Shown here: positions 9,620 to 18,747 of the stretch, piece by piece
Layout of the letters: every line of letters starts with the position of its first letter
How positions within the stretch are numbered: position 1 is the first letter of the stretch
Assembly (NCBI RefSeq): GCF_024464655.1
Contig: NZ_JANHAV010000002.1
Location: 62,001-126,000 of the forward strand
DNA from: Halobellus inordinatus
GTDB taxonomy: Archaea > Halobacteriota > Halobacteria > Halobacteriales > Haloferacaceae
DNA: 64,000 bases
Direction of reading: 5' to 3'
Made by a program: the position numbers and the translations under genes
The notes under the pieces: generated by a model
Told to the model about the DNA's origin: nothing
Database searches by the model: none
The model's input: the letters and a program-made list of their open reading frames with translations, nothing else

Positions 9620-10960
9620 ATGAACCACGACGAGTCGCGGGCGCTGTACGACCGCGCGCTGTCGGTGCTCCCCGGCGGCGTCAACTCCTCGGTTCGGGCG
9701 ACCCGACCGTACCCGTTCTTCATCGAGCGCGGCGACGGCGCACACGTCGTCGACGCCGACGGCAACCGCTACATCGACTACGTGATGGGCTACGGCCCGC
9801 TGCTGTACGGCCACGATATGCCCGAGCCAGTTCGCGCCGCCGTCCAGTCGCACGCCGCTGACGGTCCGATGTACGGCGCACCGACGGAGATCGAAGTCGA
9901 CCTCGCGGAGTTCGTCGCCCGACACGTCCCCTCCGTCGAGATGATCCGCTTCGTCAACTCCGGGACCGAAGCGACCGTCTCGGCCGTCCGCCTCGCGCGC
10001 GGCTACACCGGCCGCGACAAGATCGTCGTGATGCAGGGCGGCTACCACGGCGCCCAGGAGTCGACGCTCGTCGAGGGCGGCCCCGAACACGCTGAACCGA
10101 GCACGCCCGGCATCCCCTCGTCGTTCGCGGAGCACACGATTCCGGTGCCGTTCAACGACGAGGAGGCGATCGAGCGCGTCTTCGAAGCGCACGGCGAGGA
10201 AATCGCCGCAGTTCTGACCGAACCGATTCTCGCCAATACCGGTATCGTCCTGCCCGTGGACGGCTACCTCGAACGCCTCCGCGAACTGACCGCCGCCCAC
10301 GACTCCCTTTTGATCTTCGACGAGGTCATCACGGGCTTCCGCGTCGGCGGCCTCCAGTGCGCGCAGGGAAAATTCGGCGTCACGCCGGACGTGACGACGT
10401 TCGGCAAGATCGTCGGCGGCGGGTTCCCCGTCGGCGCGATCGGCGGCCGCTCGGAGATCATCGAGCACTTCACGCCCGCCGGCGACGTCTTCCAGTCCGG
10501 CACCTTCTCGGGCCACCCCGTGACGATGGCTGCCGGCTACGAGTACCTCACCTACGCTGCCGAGAACGACGTCTACGAACACGTGAACCGCCTCGGCGAG
10601 CGCCTGCGGGAAGGCATCGCCGAGATCGCCGCCGATCAGGCGCCCGCATACACGGTCGTCGGCACCGACTCGATGTTCAAGACGGTCTTCACGCGCGACG
10701 GCCCCGCCTCGGCCGACGCCGACGTCTGTGACGCCGGCTGCCGACAGCGCGAGTCGTGCGCGCGGTACGACCACTGTCCGAAGACGGGCGCCGACGTCGC
10801 CGACGCCGAGACCGAGCGCTGGGAGCGGATCTTCTGGCAGGAGATGAAAGAGCAGGGTATCTTCCTCACCGCCAATCAGTTCGAGTCGCAGTTCGTCTCC
10901 TACGCCCACACCGACGAGGACGTCGAGGAGACGCTCGAAGCGTACAAAGAGGCGCTGTAG
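9620..10960 (+). CDS. hemL: Glutamate-1-semialdehyde 2,1-aminomutase
   Basis: PLP enzyme that converts glutamate-1-semialdehyde to 5-aminolevulinate, feeding HemB. The ATG at 9620 gives [20 protein letters not shown], matching the family start; the frame upstream is part of the overlap with the preceding gene. Conserved parts are [41 protein letters not shown] and the PLP lysine Lys263 in [15 protein letters not shown]. At 446 residues it is slightly long because of an insertion at about 365-395. That insertion carries four cysteines (370, 374, 380, 386; pattern C-x3-C-x5-C-x5-C) and may bind a metal. Confidence 0.96.
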   Translation: MNHDESRALYDRALSVLPGGVNSSVRATRPYPFFIERGDGAHVVDADGNRYIDYVMGYGPLLYGHDMPEPVRAAVQSHAADGPMYGAPTEIEVDLAEFVARHVPSVEMIRFVNSGTEATVSAVRLARGYTGRDKIVVMQGGYHGAQESTLVEGGPEHAEPSTPGIPSSFAEHTIPVPFNDEEAIERVFEAHGEEIAAVLTEPILANTGIVLPVDGYLERLRELTAAHDSLLIFDEVITGFRVGGLQCAQGKFGVTPDVTTFGKIVGGGFPVGAIGGRSEIIEHFTPAGDVFQSGTFSGHPVTMAAGYEYLTYAAENDVYEHVNRLGERLREGIAEIAADQAPAYTVVGTDSMFKTVFTRDGPASADADVCDAGCRQRESCARYDHCPKTGADVADAETERWERIFWQEMKEQGIFLTANQFESQFVSYAHTDEDVEETLEAYKEAL

Positions 10961-11013
10961 GTCGTTTCGTCACGGTCCCGGACTTTTTGTAGGATACCGG
11001 CGTACGGAGGGGT

Positions 11014-11562
11014 ATGTCGAGCCCTCCACACGACGAGTCTCCCTCTGAGGACGACACTCCGACGCCGCCGACTGACGAGCCGACGCCGCCGACTGACGAG
11101 CAGTCGCGAGAACGCGACGTGACCTCGCCCATCGGCGAGCAAGCGCAGGACTTCGACGACCCGATCGGCGACCTCCTCCCGCGCGCGAGCGTCGACTCGC
11201 GGTGGTGGTACTGGATCGCCGCGATCCCGCTGTACGTCGTTCTCGGCGGCGTCCTCGCCGTCCTGTTCGTCGGCGCGTTCCTCTTCGACATCTTTCTCAC
11301 CGGCGGAATCGCGACGGTCTTCGGGGCGTTCATCGTTCTCCCCGTTTTGGGCCTTCTCGGCCTCGTCCTCACCATCCTGTTCCCGGTCGCGACCTACGTC
11401 GACGCGCGAGCGATCGCCGAATCTGACGCGTCGTGGACGCCCGACCCGCTCGTCTGGGGCCTGGCGGCGCTCGCGACGGTCGTCCTGAGCGCGTTCACGC
11501 TGAGCGTCGTGCTGGCGCTGTACTACCTCTACAAGCGGCACGTCGCGGTCGGCACGCCCTGA
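11014..11562 (+). CDS. Uncharacterised membrane protein
   Basis: 182 residues. The first ~55 are hydrophilic, rich in Pro, Asp, Glu and Thr, and include a duplicated PTPPTDE. Three or four hydrophobic helices follow: about 67-95 (YWIAAIPLYVVLGGVLAVLFVG), 100-130 (GGIATVFGAFIVLPVLGLLGLVL) and 145-172 (VWGLAALATVVLSAFTLSVVLALYYLY). A short basic C-terminus (KRHVAVG) follows. The architecture resembles small haloarchaeal integral membrane proteins of unknown function; no catalytic motif is visible. A T-run (TTTTT) about 27 nt upstream of the ATG may act as its promoter box. Confidence 0.75.
   Translation: MSSPPHDESPSEDDTPTPPTDEPTPPTDEQSRERDVTSPIGEQAQDFDDPIGDLLPRASVDSRWWYWIAAIPLYVVLGGVLAVLFVGAFLFDIFLTGGIATVFGAFIVLPVLGLLGLVLTILFPVATYVDARAIAESDASWTPDPLVWGLAALATVVLSAFTLSVVLALYYLYKRHVAVGTP
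11059..11100 (+). repeat. Perfect 21-bp tandem duplication inside a CDS
   Basis: Positions 11059-11079 and 11080-11100 are identical. The unit encodes PTPPTDE twice in the disordered N-terminal tail of the membrane protein starting at 11014. Copy number may vary by slippage. Confidence 0.85.
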
Positions 11563-11593
11563 GACCACCCTTCGGTCTCCAGCGTGCCGTCTC

Positions 11594-12016
11594 TCACCCC
11601 GACTCGACCCCGATATACGTCCGGAACCATCGCCACGCTCGCGGGTTCGCGAGCGCGACCCCGACAGCGAGCGCGACGAGCCAGTACGCGAGCGTGAGTC
11701 CGAACGCGCGCCACGACCCGCCCGTAGCGACGCCGCGCCCGAGCCCCGAGAAGACGTGTAGCGCGAGGAACGTCACCATCGTCGCGACGCCGACGACGAA
11801 GCCGCGGAACAGTTCCCAGGAGGGGTCGTAGTATCGGACGACGGCGACGCCAGCGACCGAGAGAATCGGCGCGTACAGATCCTGCGCAGGCGGCGACAGC
11901 GGCAGCGCCGACGTGACGACGCTCACCGGCGTGAACGCCGAGTTGAGCAGGAACCACAGCACTGCGACGTGGAGGAGTTCGCCGAATTCGTCGGCGAGCC
12001 GGGTAGCGAGGGACAC
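11594..12016 (-). CDS. Uncharacterised small membrane protein
   Basis: 140 residues from a GTG start at 12016. Four hydrophobic segments are visible: about 14-37 (ELLHVAVLWFLLNSAFTPVSVV), 48-62 (LYAPILSVAGVAVVRYY), 71-91 (FVVGVATMVTFLALHVFSGLG) and 104-125 (FGLTLAYWLVALAVGVALA). Short charged loops separate them, and the tail is basic then acidic. No recognisable motif. It is convergent with the membrane-protein gene at 11014-11562 and divergent from hemC. Confidence 0.72.
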   Translation of the reverse strand: MSLATRLADEFGELLHVAVLWFLLNSAFTPVSVVTSALPLSPPAQDLYAPILSVAGVAVVRYYDPSWELFRGFVVGVATMVTFLALHVFSGLGRGVATGGSWRAFGLTLAYWLVALAVGVALANPRAWRWFRTYIGVESG

Positions 12017-12151
12017 GGGGATCTATCGGTAGCGCCGCAGTGAGTCGGTTTCGGTCCGTCGTTCGCGGCGGTCCCGACAGCTCACCCTGCCAGTGACACC
12101 TTCGAGACGGAAGTGGTGGCCTTTTCACCTGTGGCCGCCGAGGTTTCGGCA

Positions 12152-13267
12152 ATGACTACTCGCGGGACACTCCGACTTGCGACGCGGGGCTCGGACCTGG
12201 CGCTCCGGCAGGCAGCCAGCGTCCGAGACTCGCTCTCGGACCGGAAACTGGACGTGGAACTCGTCGAAGTCGAGACGCGCGGCGACCAGATCAGAGACGA
12301 ACTCATCCACCGACTCGGGAAGACCGGCGCGTTCGTCCGCGCCCTCGACGAGAAGGTCCTCGACGGCGAGGTCGACGCCGCGGTCCACTCGATGAAGGAT
12401 ATGCCGACCGAGCGTCCGCCGGACCTCGTCGTCGCCGGCGTCCCCGAGCGCGCGTCAGCCGCGGATCTGCTCCTCACGACCGACGGGACCGAACTGGAAG
12501 ACCTGCCCGTCGGGGCCGTCGTCGGGACGTCGTCGCTCCGCCGGAAGGCGCAGATTCTCGCGACGCGTCCGGACCTCGAGGTCGAACCGCTCCGCGGCAA
12601 CGTCGACACGCGGATCGAGAAGCTCCTCGCGCCCGAGCTACAGGCCGAACACGAACGGCGCGTCGACGCCGACCGCGACGAGAAGGGCAACGCTGCAGAG
12701 GCGTCTGCGGAGGGCGAAGAGTACGAATCGGAGTTCGACGAGTCCATCGAAGAGTGGTTCGACGGCCTCGCGGAGATCGAACGCCGCGCGCTCGAACGCG
12801 AACTCGACGTCGAGTACGACGCCATCGTCCTCGCGGAGGCCGGCCTGCGGCGCGCGGGCCTGCTACACCACGTCGAGTACGCGCGCCTCGATCCGGCCTC
12901 GTTCGTCCCCGCCCCCGGCCAAGGCGCGATCGCGATCACGGCCCGGCGCGACAGCGACGCGACCGAGAAGATCCGCTCGACGCTCGACCACCCGCGGACG
13001 CGCGTCGAGACGACCGTCGAGCGGACGGTGCTTGCCGAACTCGGTGGCGGCTGTATCGCCCCGATCGGCGTCCACGCGAAACTCCAGGGGAAGCACGTCC
13101 ACACGACCGCTCGCGTCCTCTCCGGCGACGGCGAGGAGGAGGTGCAGGCGAGCCGTGACCTGCCGGTCGACGACCACGCCAACGCGGCGGCCGAGTTCGC
13201 CGACGCACTCGCCGAGCGGGGTGCCGACGACCTGATTGCCGAGGCGCGCGAAGCCGCGGAGGAGTGA
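12152..13267 (+). CDS. hemC: Hydroxymethylbilane synthase (porphobilinogen deaminase)
   Basis: Polymerises four porphobilinogens into hydroxymethylbilane. The ATG at 12152 gives MTTRGTLRLATRGSDLALRQA, the standard N-terminus. Asp83 in HSMKDMP is the catalytic aspartate. Cys301 in ELGGGCIAPIG carries the dipyrromethane cofactor. VVGTSSLRRKAQI and PLRGNVDTRIEKL are family blocks. The 371-residue length exceeds the usual ~310 because of an acidic insertion at about 165-215. It heads a tight hemC-SUMT-hemD unit with gaps of 2 nt and then an overlap of 4 nt. Confidence 0.96.
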   Translation: MTTRGTLRLATRGSDLALRQAASVRDSLSDRKLDVELVEVETRGDQIRDELIHRLGKTGAFVRALDEKVLDGEVDAAVHSMKDMPTERPPDLVVAGVPERASAADLLLTTDGTELEDLPVGAVVGTSSLRRKAQILATRPDLEVEPLRGNVDTRIEKLLAPELQAEHERRVDADRDEKGNAAEASAEGEEYESEFDESIEEWFDGLAEIERRALERELDVEYDAIVLAEAGLRRAGLLHHVEYARLDPASFVPAPGQGAIAITARRDSDATEKIRSTLDHPRTRVETTVERTVLAELGGGCIAPIGVHAKLQGKHVHTTARVLSGDGEEEVQASRDLPVDDHANAAAEFADALAERGADDLIAEAREAAEE

Positions 13268-13269
13268 CG

Positions 13270-14130
13270 ATGGAAGACGAGACGACAGCCGACGCGGTCG
13301 ACGGCGATGCGACGGGCGGCGCTGCGGCAGCCGAATCGGATGCCGACACCGACGTCGGGATGGTCTACCTCGTCGGTAGCGGCCCCGGCGACCCGGAACT
13401 GCTGACGGTGAAAGCGAAGCGACTCCTCGAAGCGGCCGACGTCGTCCTCCACGACAAGCTTCCCGGCCCGGAGATCATCGAGTCGATCCCCGAGGAGAAA
13501 CGCGAGGACGTCGGCAAGCGCGCCGGTGGCGAGTGGACGCCCCAGGAGTACACCAACCGCCGACTCGTCGAACTCGCCCGCGAAGGAAAGACCGTCGTCC
13601 GACTGAAGGGCGGCGACCCGTTCGTCTTCGGGCGCGGCGGTGAGGAGATGGAACACCTCGCCAGCGAGGAAATTCCGTTCGAGATCGTCCCGGGAATCAC
13701 GTCTGCGATCGCCGGCCCCGGAACGGCCGGCATCCCCGTCACGCACCGCGATCACGCCTCGTCGGTCTCGTTCGTCACAGGCCACGAGGACCCGACGAAA
13801 GAGGAGTCGGCGGTGAACTGGGAGGCGCTCGCGGCCACGGGCGGCACCATCGTCGTCCTGATGGGCGTCGGGAAACTGCCGGATTACACCGCCGCGCTTC
13901 GCGACGCCGGGATGGACCCCGACACGCCCGTGGCGCTCGTCGAGCGCGCGACGCGTCCGGAGATGCGCGCCGCGACCGGGACGCTCGATACGATCGTCGA
14001 CGTCCGCGACGAGGAGGGGATCGAACCGCCCGCGATCACCGTGATCGGCGCGGTCGCGTCGACGCGTGAGCGCGTCGTCGAGTTCCTGCGGAACCGCACG
14101 GGCGACGCCGTCGAGGTGGCCGACGAATGA
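13270..14130 (+). CDS. cobA: Uroporphyrinogen-III C-methyltransferase (SUMT)
   Basis: Transfers two methyl groups from S-adenosylmethionine to uroporphyrinogen III, giving precorrin-2 for siroheme or cobalamin. The start used is the ATG at 13270, 2 nt after hemC; a GTG at 13264 overlapping the hemC stop is possible. An acidic Ala/Asp-rich leader of ~30 residues precedes the tetrapyrrole-methylase fold: YLVGSGPGDPELLTVKAKRL, then VRLKGGDPFVFGRGGEE, VPGITSAIAGPGTAGIPVTHR and LMGVGKLPDY. Other names in use are sirA/hemX. There is no fused HemD domain; hemD follows as a separate gene. Confidence 0.94.
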   Translation: MEDETTADAVDGDATGGAAAAESDADTDVGMVYLVGSGPGDPELLTVKAKRLLEAADVVLHDKLPGPEIIESIPEEKREDVGKRAGGEWTPQEYTNRRLVELAREGKTVVRLKGGDPFVFGRGGEEMEHLASEEIPFEIVPGITSAIAGPGTAGIPVTHRDHASSVSFVTGHEDPTKEESAVNWEALAATGGTIVVLMGVGKLPDYTAALRDAGMDPDTPVALVERATRPEMRAATGTLDTIVDVRDEEGIEPPAITVIGAVASTRERVVEFLRNRTGDAVEVADE

Positions 14131-14888
14131 CCCGCGACGTCAGAGTCGCCGTGTTCCGCCCCGACGACGAACGGATGGCCGAGGCCGTCGAACTGCTCGA
14201 CTCCCTCGGCGCGGCTCCGGTTCCCGATCCGATGCTCGCGGTCGAACCGACGGGCGCGGTGCCTGATGGGGCCGACGACGTCCCCGATCCGGATATCGTC
14301 GTCCTGACGAGCAAGACGGGCGTCGAACTTCTCGCGGATGCGGGGTGGTGTCCGGGCGAGGCGACTCTCGTTTGCATCGGCCCGCGAACTGCTGCCGCCG
14401 CTCGCGACGCCGGCTGGACCGTCGACGTCGTCCCCGAGGAGTACACCTCGTCGGGCCTCGTCGAGACGCTCGCAGACGAGGTCGACGGCCGCCGCGTCGA
14501 GGTCGCGCGCAGCGATCACGGCAGCGACGTCTTACTCGACGGGCTTCGCGACGCGGGCGCGGACGTGCACGAGACGGTTCTGTACCGACTCGTCCGCCCC
14601 GAGGGCTCCGGCCAGTCGACCGTGATGGCTGCGGGCGGCGAACTCGACGCCGTCTGTTTTACCTCGTCGCTGACCGTCGCGAACTTCCTCGACGCGGCCG
14701 ACGAACGCGGCGTCCGAGAGGAGGCCGTCGCCGGCCTGAACCGCGCCGTCGTCGGCGTCATCGGTGACCCGACGCGGGAGACAGCCGAGGGGTACGGTGT
14801 CCGCGTCGACGTCGTCCCCGAGAACGCGACGTTCGAGGAACTGGCCACCGAGGTCGTCGAGACCGCCGCGCCAACGTACCACGAGTGA
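14127..14888 (+). CDS. hemD: Uroporphyrinogen-III synthase
   Basis: Cyclises hydroxymethylbilane with inversion of ring D to uroporphyrinogen III. HemD proteins are poorly conserved. The evidence is the two-lobed pattern VRVAVFRPDDERMAEAVELLDSLGAAPVPDPMLAVEP, then DIVVLTSKTGVELL, VCIGPRTAAAARDAGW, EYTSSGLVETL, VLYRLVRP, DAVCFTSSLTVANFLD and VVGVIGDPTRETAEGYGV, together with position. The ATGA overlap with the SUMT gene implies translational coupling. At 253 residues it is of normal length. Confidence 0.92.
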   Translation: MTRDVRVAVFRPDDERMAEAVELLDSLGAAPVPDPMLAVEPTGAVPDGADDVPDPDIVVLTSKTGVELLADAGWCPGEATLVCIGPRTAAAARDAGWTVDVVPEEYTSSGLVETLADEVDGRRVEVARSDHGSDVLLDGLRDAGADVHETVLYRLVRPEGSGQSTVMAAGGELDAVCFTSSLTVANFLDAADERGVREEAVAGLNRAVVGVIGDPTRETAEGYGVRVDVVPENATFEELATEVVETAAPTYHE

Positions 14889-14980
14889 GTTAGCACGTCG
14901 TCGCGCTGACACCACTCGCCTCCCCGATCACCGCCGCCGACTCGACAGCGTGAAGTCCGCCGCACTCCGACGACGCGAGC

Positions 14981-16141
14981 GTGTCGCGTGACTGGCGATC
15001 GGTCGGTCTCGTCGCAGGGTGGCAGACGGCCGCGAGTCTCTGCTACTACAGCATTTTCGCCGCGACGGGGTTCGTCCGCGAGGCGTTCACGCTTTCTGAG
15101 TCGCTCGTCGGCCTCTTTCTGACGGCCGCGCTCGTCGGCTACACCGTGACGCTCTTTCCGAGCGGGGCCGCCGTCGACGGCTACGGCGAACGTCCGGTGA
15201 TGATCGCCGGTCTGCTCGCGCTCGCTGCTGCCGCAGTCGGCGTCTCCTTCGCGCCGACGTACGCGACCGTCCTCGCGGCGGGCGGCGTCCTCGGCGCGGC
15301 GTACTCGACGGCGATGCCAGCCTCGAACCGCGGTATCGTCGCGCACGCACCGACGGGGCAGACGAACCTCGCGATGGGGCTCAAGCAGGTCGGCGTCACG
15401 ACCGGCAGCGCGGCGGCCTCACTCCTCGTCACGGGCGTCGCCGCCGTCCTCGCGTGGCAGGTCGGCTTCTGGGTGATCGCGCTCCTGGCTGTGGGCTACG
15501 CTGCCCTGTTCGCTGCGCACTACCGGGGCAAGGAGGGTACCGGCGAGCTCTCGGTCCCGGACGTGACGGGCCTGTTCGAGCAGCGCGCGTACGCCGCCCT
15601 CGTCGCGGCCGGTCTGTTTCTCGGGGCATCTATCTTCACGATGCTCGGGTACATCGTCCTCTACGTGCAGGACGCCGTCGGTGCCAGCGCCGCCATCGGC
15701 GGGATCGCGCTCGCGCTCACGCAGATCACGGGGAGCGTCGCCCGCGTCGGCGCGGGTAGCCTCGCCGACCGGCTTGGCGGCGCACGCGGTGCCGCGCTCG
15801 TCGCGCTCGGCCAACTCGGGCTCGGAACCGCACTGTTCGGAACGCTCGCGTTCGATCCGGGGTCGCTCGTCCCCGTGCTCGTCCTCTTCGCGGGCCTCGG
15901 ACTCTCGATCCACGGCTCGACGGGCGTCTTCTACTCGTGTCTCACCGACCTCGTCGACGGCGACGAAGTGGGCGCGGCGACCGCCGGCGGGCAGACCGCG
16001 ATCAACGTCGGCGGCGTGGTGACGCCGCCGATTTTCGGCTTCCTCGTCGAGACCGGCGGCTACGACGCTGCCTGGGCGCTCCTGGCACTCACCGCCGGCG
16101 CGGCCACGCTCCTGCTGCTGCTCGTCACCCGCCGAACGTAA
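14981..16141 (+). CDS. Major facilitator superfamily transporter
   Basis: 386 residues with about 12 hydrophobic helices. Between helices 2 and 3 is the MFS A-like loop (SGAAVDGYGERPVMIAG), and a matching loop lies between helices 8 and 9 (GSLADRLGGARGAALV). Translation probably starts at the GTG at 14981 (MSRDWRSVGLVAGWQTAAS). The stretch GLKQVGVTTGSAAASLL resembles anion/sugar-acid MFS members, but the substrate cannot be assigned. It follows hemD by 92 bp on the same strand; a link to tetrapyrrole metabolism is possible but unproven. Confidence 0.88.
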   Translation: MSRDWRSVGLVAGWQTAASLCYYSIFAATGFVREAFTLSESLVGLFLTAALVGYTVTLFPSGAAVDGYGERPVMIAGLLALAAAAVGVSFAPTYATVLAAGGVLGAAYSTAMPASNRGIVAHAPTGQTNLAMGLKQVGVTTGSAAASLLVTGVAAVLAWQVGFWVIALLAVGYAALFAAHYRGKEGTGELSVPDVTGLFEQRAYAALVAAGLFLGASIFTMLGYIVLYVQDAVGASAAIGGIALALTQITGSVARVGAGSLADRLGGARGAALVALGQLGLGTALFGTLAFDPGSLVPVLVLFAGLGLSIHGSTGVFYSCLTDLVDGDEVGAATAGGQTAINVGGVVTPPIFGFLVETGGYDAAWALLALTAGAATLLLLLVTRRT

Positions 16142-16176
16142 GCCGCGGCGAGCCACCGCGGCGGACTGGAGCGCAG

Positions 16177-16184
16177 ATTTAAAT
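16177..16184 (+). promoter_or_regulatory. TATA box of the RecJ-like gene
   Basis: ATTTAAAT ends 23 nt before the ATG at 16208 in an otherwise GC-rich gap. This is a good match in sequence and spacing to a haloarchaeal TATA box serving a leaderless transcript. Confidence 0.5.
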
Positions 16185-16207
16185 CCGAGAGCGCCCCACG
16201 CCCGGAT

Positions 16208-17659
16208 ATGAGCGCGGACACGACGCCGAGCGCCGAGGGACCGGTCCCCGAACTGCGGGAGCGGGCGGTCGCCTGCGCGGAGCGACTACAGAGTGCCGAC
16301 CGTGTGCTGCTCGCGTCGCACATCGACGCCGACGGGCTGACGAGCGCGGCCATCGCCGCGACGGCGCTCGAACGTGCCGAGATCCCCTTCGAGACCGTGT
16401 TCGCGAAGCAACTCGACGAGCGGGAGGTCGCTCGCATTGCCGCCACCGACTACGACACAGTTCTGTTCACTGACTTCGGGAGTGGCCAGTTGGACGTCGT
16501 CGCGCCCTACGCGGCTGACGGCGCGTTCACCCCCGTCGTCGCCGACCATCACCAGCCGGCGGAGGTCCCCGACGGGGTTGACGAACCGGCGTTCCACCTC
16601 AACCCACTTCTTTTCGGGCTCGACGGCGCGTCGGAACTCTCCGGGGCCGGTGCCAGCTACACGCTCGCGCGCGCACTCGAACCGCCGGAGAGCGACAACC
16701 GCGACCTCGCCGGCCTCGCGGTCGTCGGCGCGGTCGGCGATATGCAGGGCACCGACGGTGGGCTCTCGGGCGCGAATCAGGGCATCGTCGAGGAGGGCGT
16801 CGCCGCCGACGTGCTCGAGGAGGCGACGGACCTCCTCGTCTATGGCCGCCAGACGCGCCCGCTTCCGAAGTTTCTCGAATACGCGAGCGACGTCCGGATT
16901 CCGGGCATCACGAACGACGAGAACGGGGCGATCGAGTTCCTCTCGGGACTCGATCTCGATTTGAAACACGACGGCGAGTGGCGTCGCTGGGTCGATCTGA
17001 CGATGGACGAGCGACAGACCGTCGTGAGCGGCCTCCTGAAACGCGCGATGGCCTCGGGCGTCCCCGCAGATCGGATCGACGACCTCGTCGGGACGACCTA
17101 CACGCTCACCGACGAGTCGCCCGGAACAGAACTCCGCGACGTCAGCGAGTTCTCGACGCTCCTGAACGCGACCGCACGGTACGAGCGCGCCGACGTCGGC
17201 CTCGCGGTGTGTCTGGGCGACCGAGAAGATGCGCTCGCCCGTGCACGCAAACTCCTCCGAAATCACCGCCGCAACCTCTCGGAAGGGCTGCAGTGGGTCA
17301 AAAACGAGGGGACGACTGTCGAAGACAACGTCCAATGGTTCGACGCCGGCACGCGCATCCGCGAGACGATCGTCGGTATCGTCGCCGGGATGGCCGTCGG
17401 AGCCTCCGGCGTCCGCGGCGACATCCCGATTCTCGCGTTCGCGGAGAAGTCCGACGAGGAGGTGAAAGTCAGTGCGCGCGGGTCGCACGGACTCGTCCGC
17501 AAAGGGCTGGATCTCTCGCGCGTGATGCGCGAGGCCTCACGAGCGGTCGGCGGCGACGGCGGCGGTCACGACGTCGCCGCGGGCGCGACGATCCCGACTG
17601 GAACACAGACGGAGTTCGTCGCCGAGGCCGACCGTATCGTCGGCGAGCAACTCTCCTGA
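16208..17659 (+). CDS. DHH/DHHA1 phosphoesterase, RecJ-like single-strand nuclease
   Basis: Predicted Mn-dependent 5'-3' single-strand exonuclease of the archaeal RecJ/GAN group. DHH motifs: SHIDADGLTSAAI with Asp40 and Asp42, FTDFGSG with Asp89, VADHHQP at 113-115, and GAVGDMQGTD. The C-terminal DHHA1 domain ends in the diagnostic glycine-rich AVGGDGGGHDVAAGATIP stretch. At 483 residues it fits the archaeal RecJ-like size. Haloarchaea carry several such paralogues with distinct roles (replisome nuclease, tRNA or nucleotide processing), and the sequence alone does not tell which one this is. It is monocistronic, with its own TATA box. Confidence 0.88.
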   Translation: MSADTTPSAEGPVPELRERAVACAERLQSADRVLLASHIDADGLTSAAIAATALERAEIPFETVFAKQLDEREVARIAATDYDTVLFTDFGSGQLDVVAPYAADGAFTPVVADHHQPAEVPDGVDEPAFHLNPLLFGLDGASELSGAGASYTLARALEPPESDNRDLAGLAVVGAVGDMQGTDGGLSGANQGIVEEGVAADVLEEATDLLVYGRQTRPLPKFLEYASDVRIPGITNDENGAIEFLSGLDLDLKHDGEWRRWVDLTMDERQTVVSGLLKRAMASGVPADRIDDLVGTTYTLTDESPGTELRDVSEFSTLLNATARYERADVGLAVCLGDREDALARARKLLRNHRRNLSEGLQWVKNEGTTVEDNVQWFDAGTRIRETIVGIVAGMAVGASGVRGDIPILAFAEKSDEEVKVSARGSHGLVRKGLDLSRVMREASRAVGGDGGGHDVAAGATIPTGTQTEFVAEADRIVGEQLS

Positions 17660-17835
17660 GCCGTCGTCGGTCTCTCGATTCCGGTTTTCTCTCGTAGTCC
17701 ACGTGCCGCTGCCGTCTTCTTTCGACTCATCGCCGATCTGCCGATTCACCGCGGCCGGACCAACCAATTTTGTATAGCGTTATCTAGTTTACTCTGTGCC
17801 GTTTCCGGTCAGTGGCGGACGAGTAGTTCACAATA

Positions 17836-18618
17836 ATGCACTTGGCGCTGGTCGATGTCGTCTCAGATATGGTTGAGACTCTCTCTCGCGACACGAAAAA
17901 AGAGACTATCACACTCTCTACGGGCCACCGAGTCGAGTTGCCGCTCGTCACGGAGGCAAGGATGACCGGCGTCGTCCTGTCGGCCGATCCCCTCGCTGCT
18001 CGTGCACTGCTTCCGGACGGGCTGACTCCGATTCGACTGACGCCGGGCCGAGCCGGCGTGACGTTCCTGTGCGTCGAGTACCACCGAATTGGGCGTCGCG
18101 GTGAGATCGAACCGTACAACGAGTTCGGCGCTCTCGTACCCGCTACTGCTGGCTCGGGTCCACCCCCCTACGCGTCGATTCTCACTCACGGCGTGAGCGG
18201 GTACGTCTGGTACCTTCCCGTGACTACCGAACCCGCGAAAGCACTCGGTGTCGACGTCTGGGGCTACCCGAAGGAAGTCGGAGACATCACCCACGTCGAC
18301 CGGGGTTCGGAACGCCGAACGACCGTCACGGTGAACGATCAACGCGTTATCGATATAACGATCCCTCGGCCGCCGACGTTCGAACAAACCCGGTCGTCGG
18401 TGAGCTATACGATCAAGGACGGCCACGTACTGCGGGAAGCGTTGACGCTCGACGGCGATGTCGGATTCTGGCCCTACAGCCGGGTCACGTACTCGCTGGG
18501 AGATCATCCCCGAGGGCGACAGCTGAAATCGCTCGATCTCGGTGATCGCGCGCTGCTTCGTTTCGCGGCGGACGCGGAGTTCGTCATCGAAACCGGAGAG
18601 CCGATAGAGAGCCGTTGA
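17836..18618 (+). CDS. Acetoacetate decarboxylase family protein
   Basis: 260 residues from the ATG at 17836; an internal ATG at 17869 is an alternative start. The segment DVWGYPKEVGDI contains Lys146, which aligns with the Schiff-base lysine of acetoacetate decarboxylase (WGYPK). Other family features are EYHRIGRRGEIEPYNEFGALVP and GVSGYVWYLPVTTEPAKALG. The family also includes aldolase/dehydratase-like members, so acetoacetate as substrate is not certain. An AT-rich promoter region with TTTTGTATAG lies about 60 nt upstream. The gene stands alone between the RecJ-like and RNA-ligase genes. Confidence 0.85.
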   Translation: MHLALVDVVSDMVETLSRDTKKETITLSTGHRVELPLVTEARMTGVVLSADPLAARALLPDGLTPIRLTPGRAGVTFLCVEYHRIGRRGEIEPYNEFGALVPATAGSGPPPYASILTHGVSGYVWYLPVTTEPAKALGVDVWGYPKEVGDITHVDRGSERRTTVTVNDQRVIDITIPRPPTFEQTRSSVSYTIKDGHVLREALTLDGDVGFWPYSRVTYSLGDHPRGRQLKSLDLGDRALLRFAADAEFVIETGEPIESR

Positions 18619-18747
18619 GAAACGACTCCAACGAGATCGGCGCGAACCGCGGTTCTCGGGCGTTCTAGGTGTCCTCCTCGCTCGTTCGTTAGACGTGCGT
18701 GACCTCCAATAAACTCTATGACGATATACAAAATAAGCTTCTCGCGT

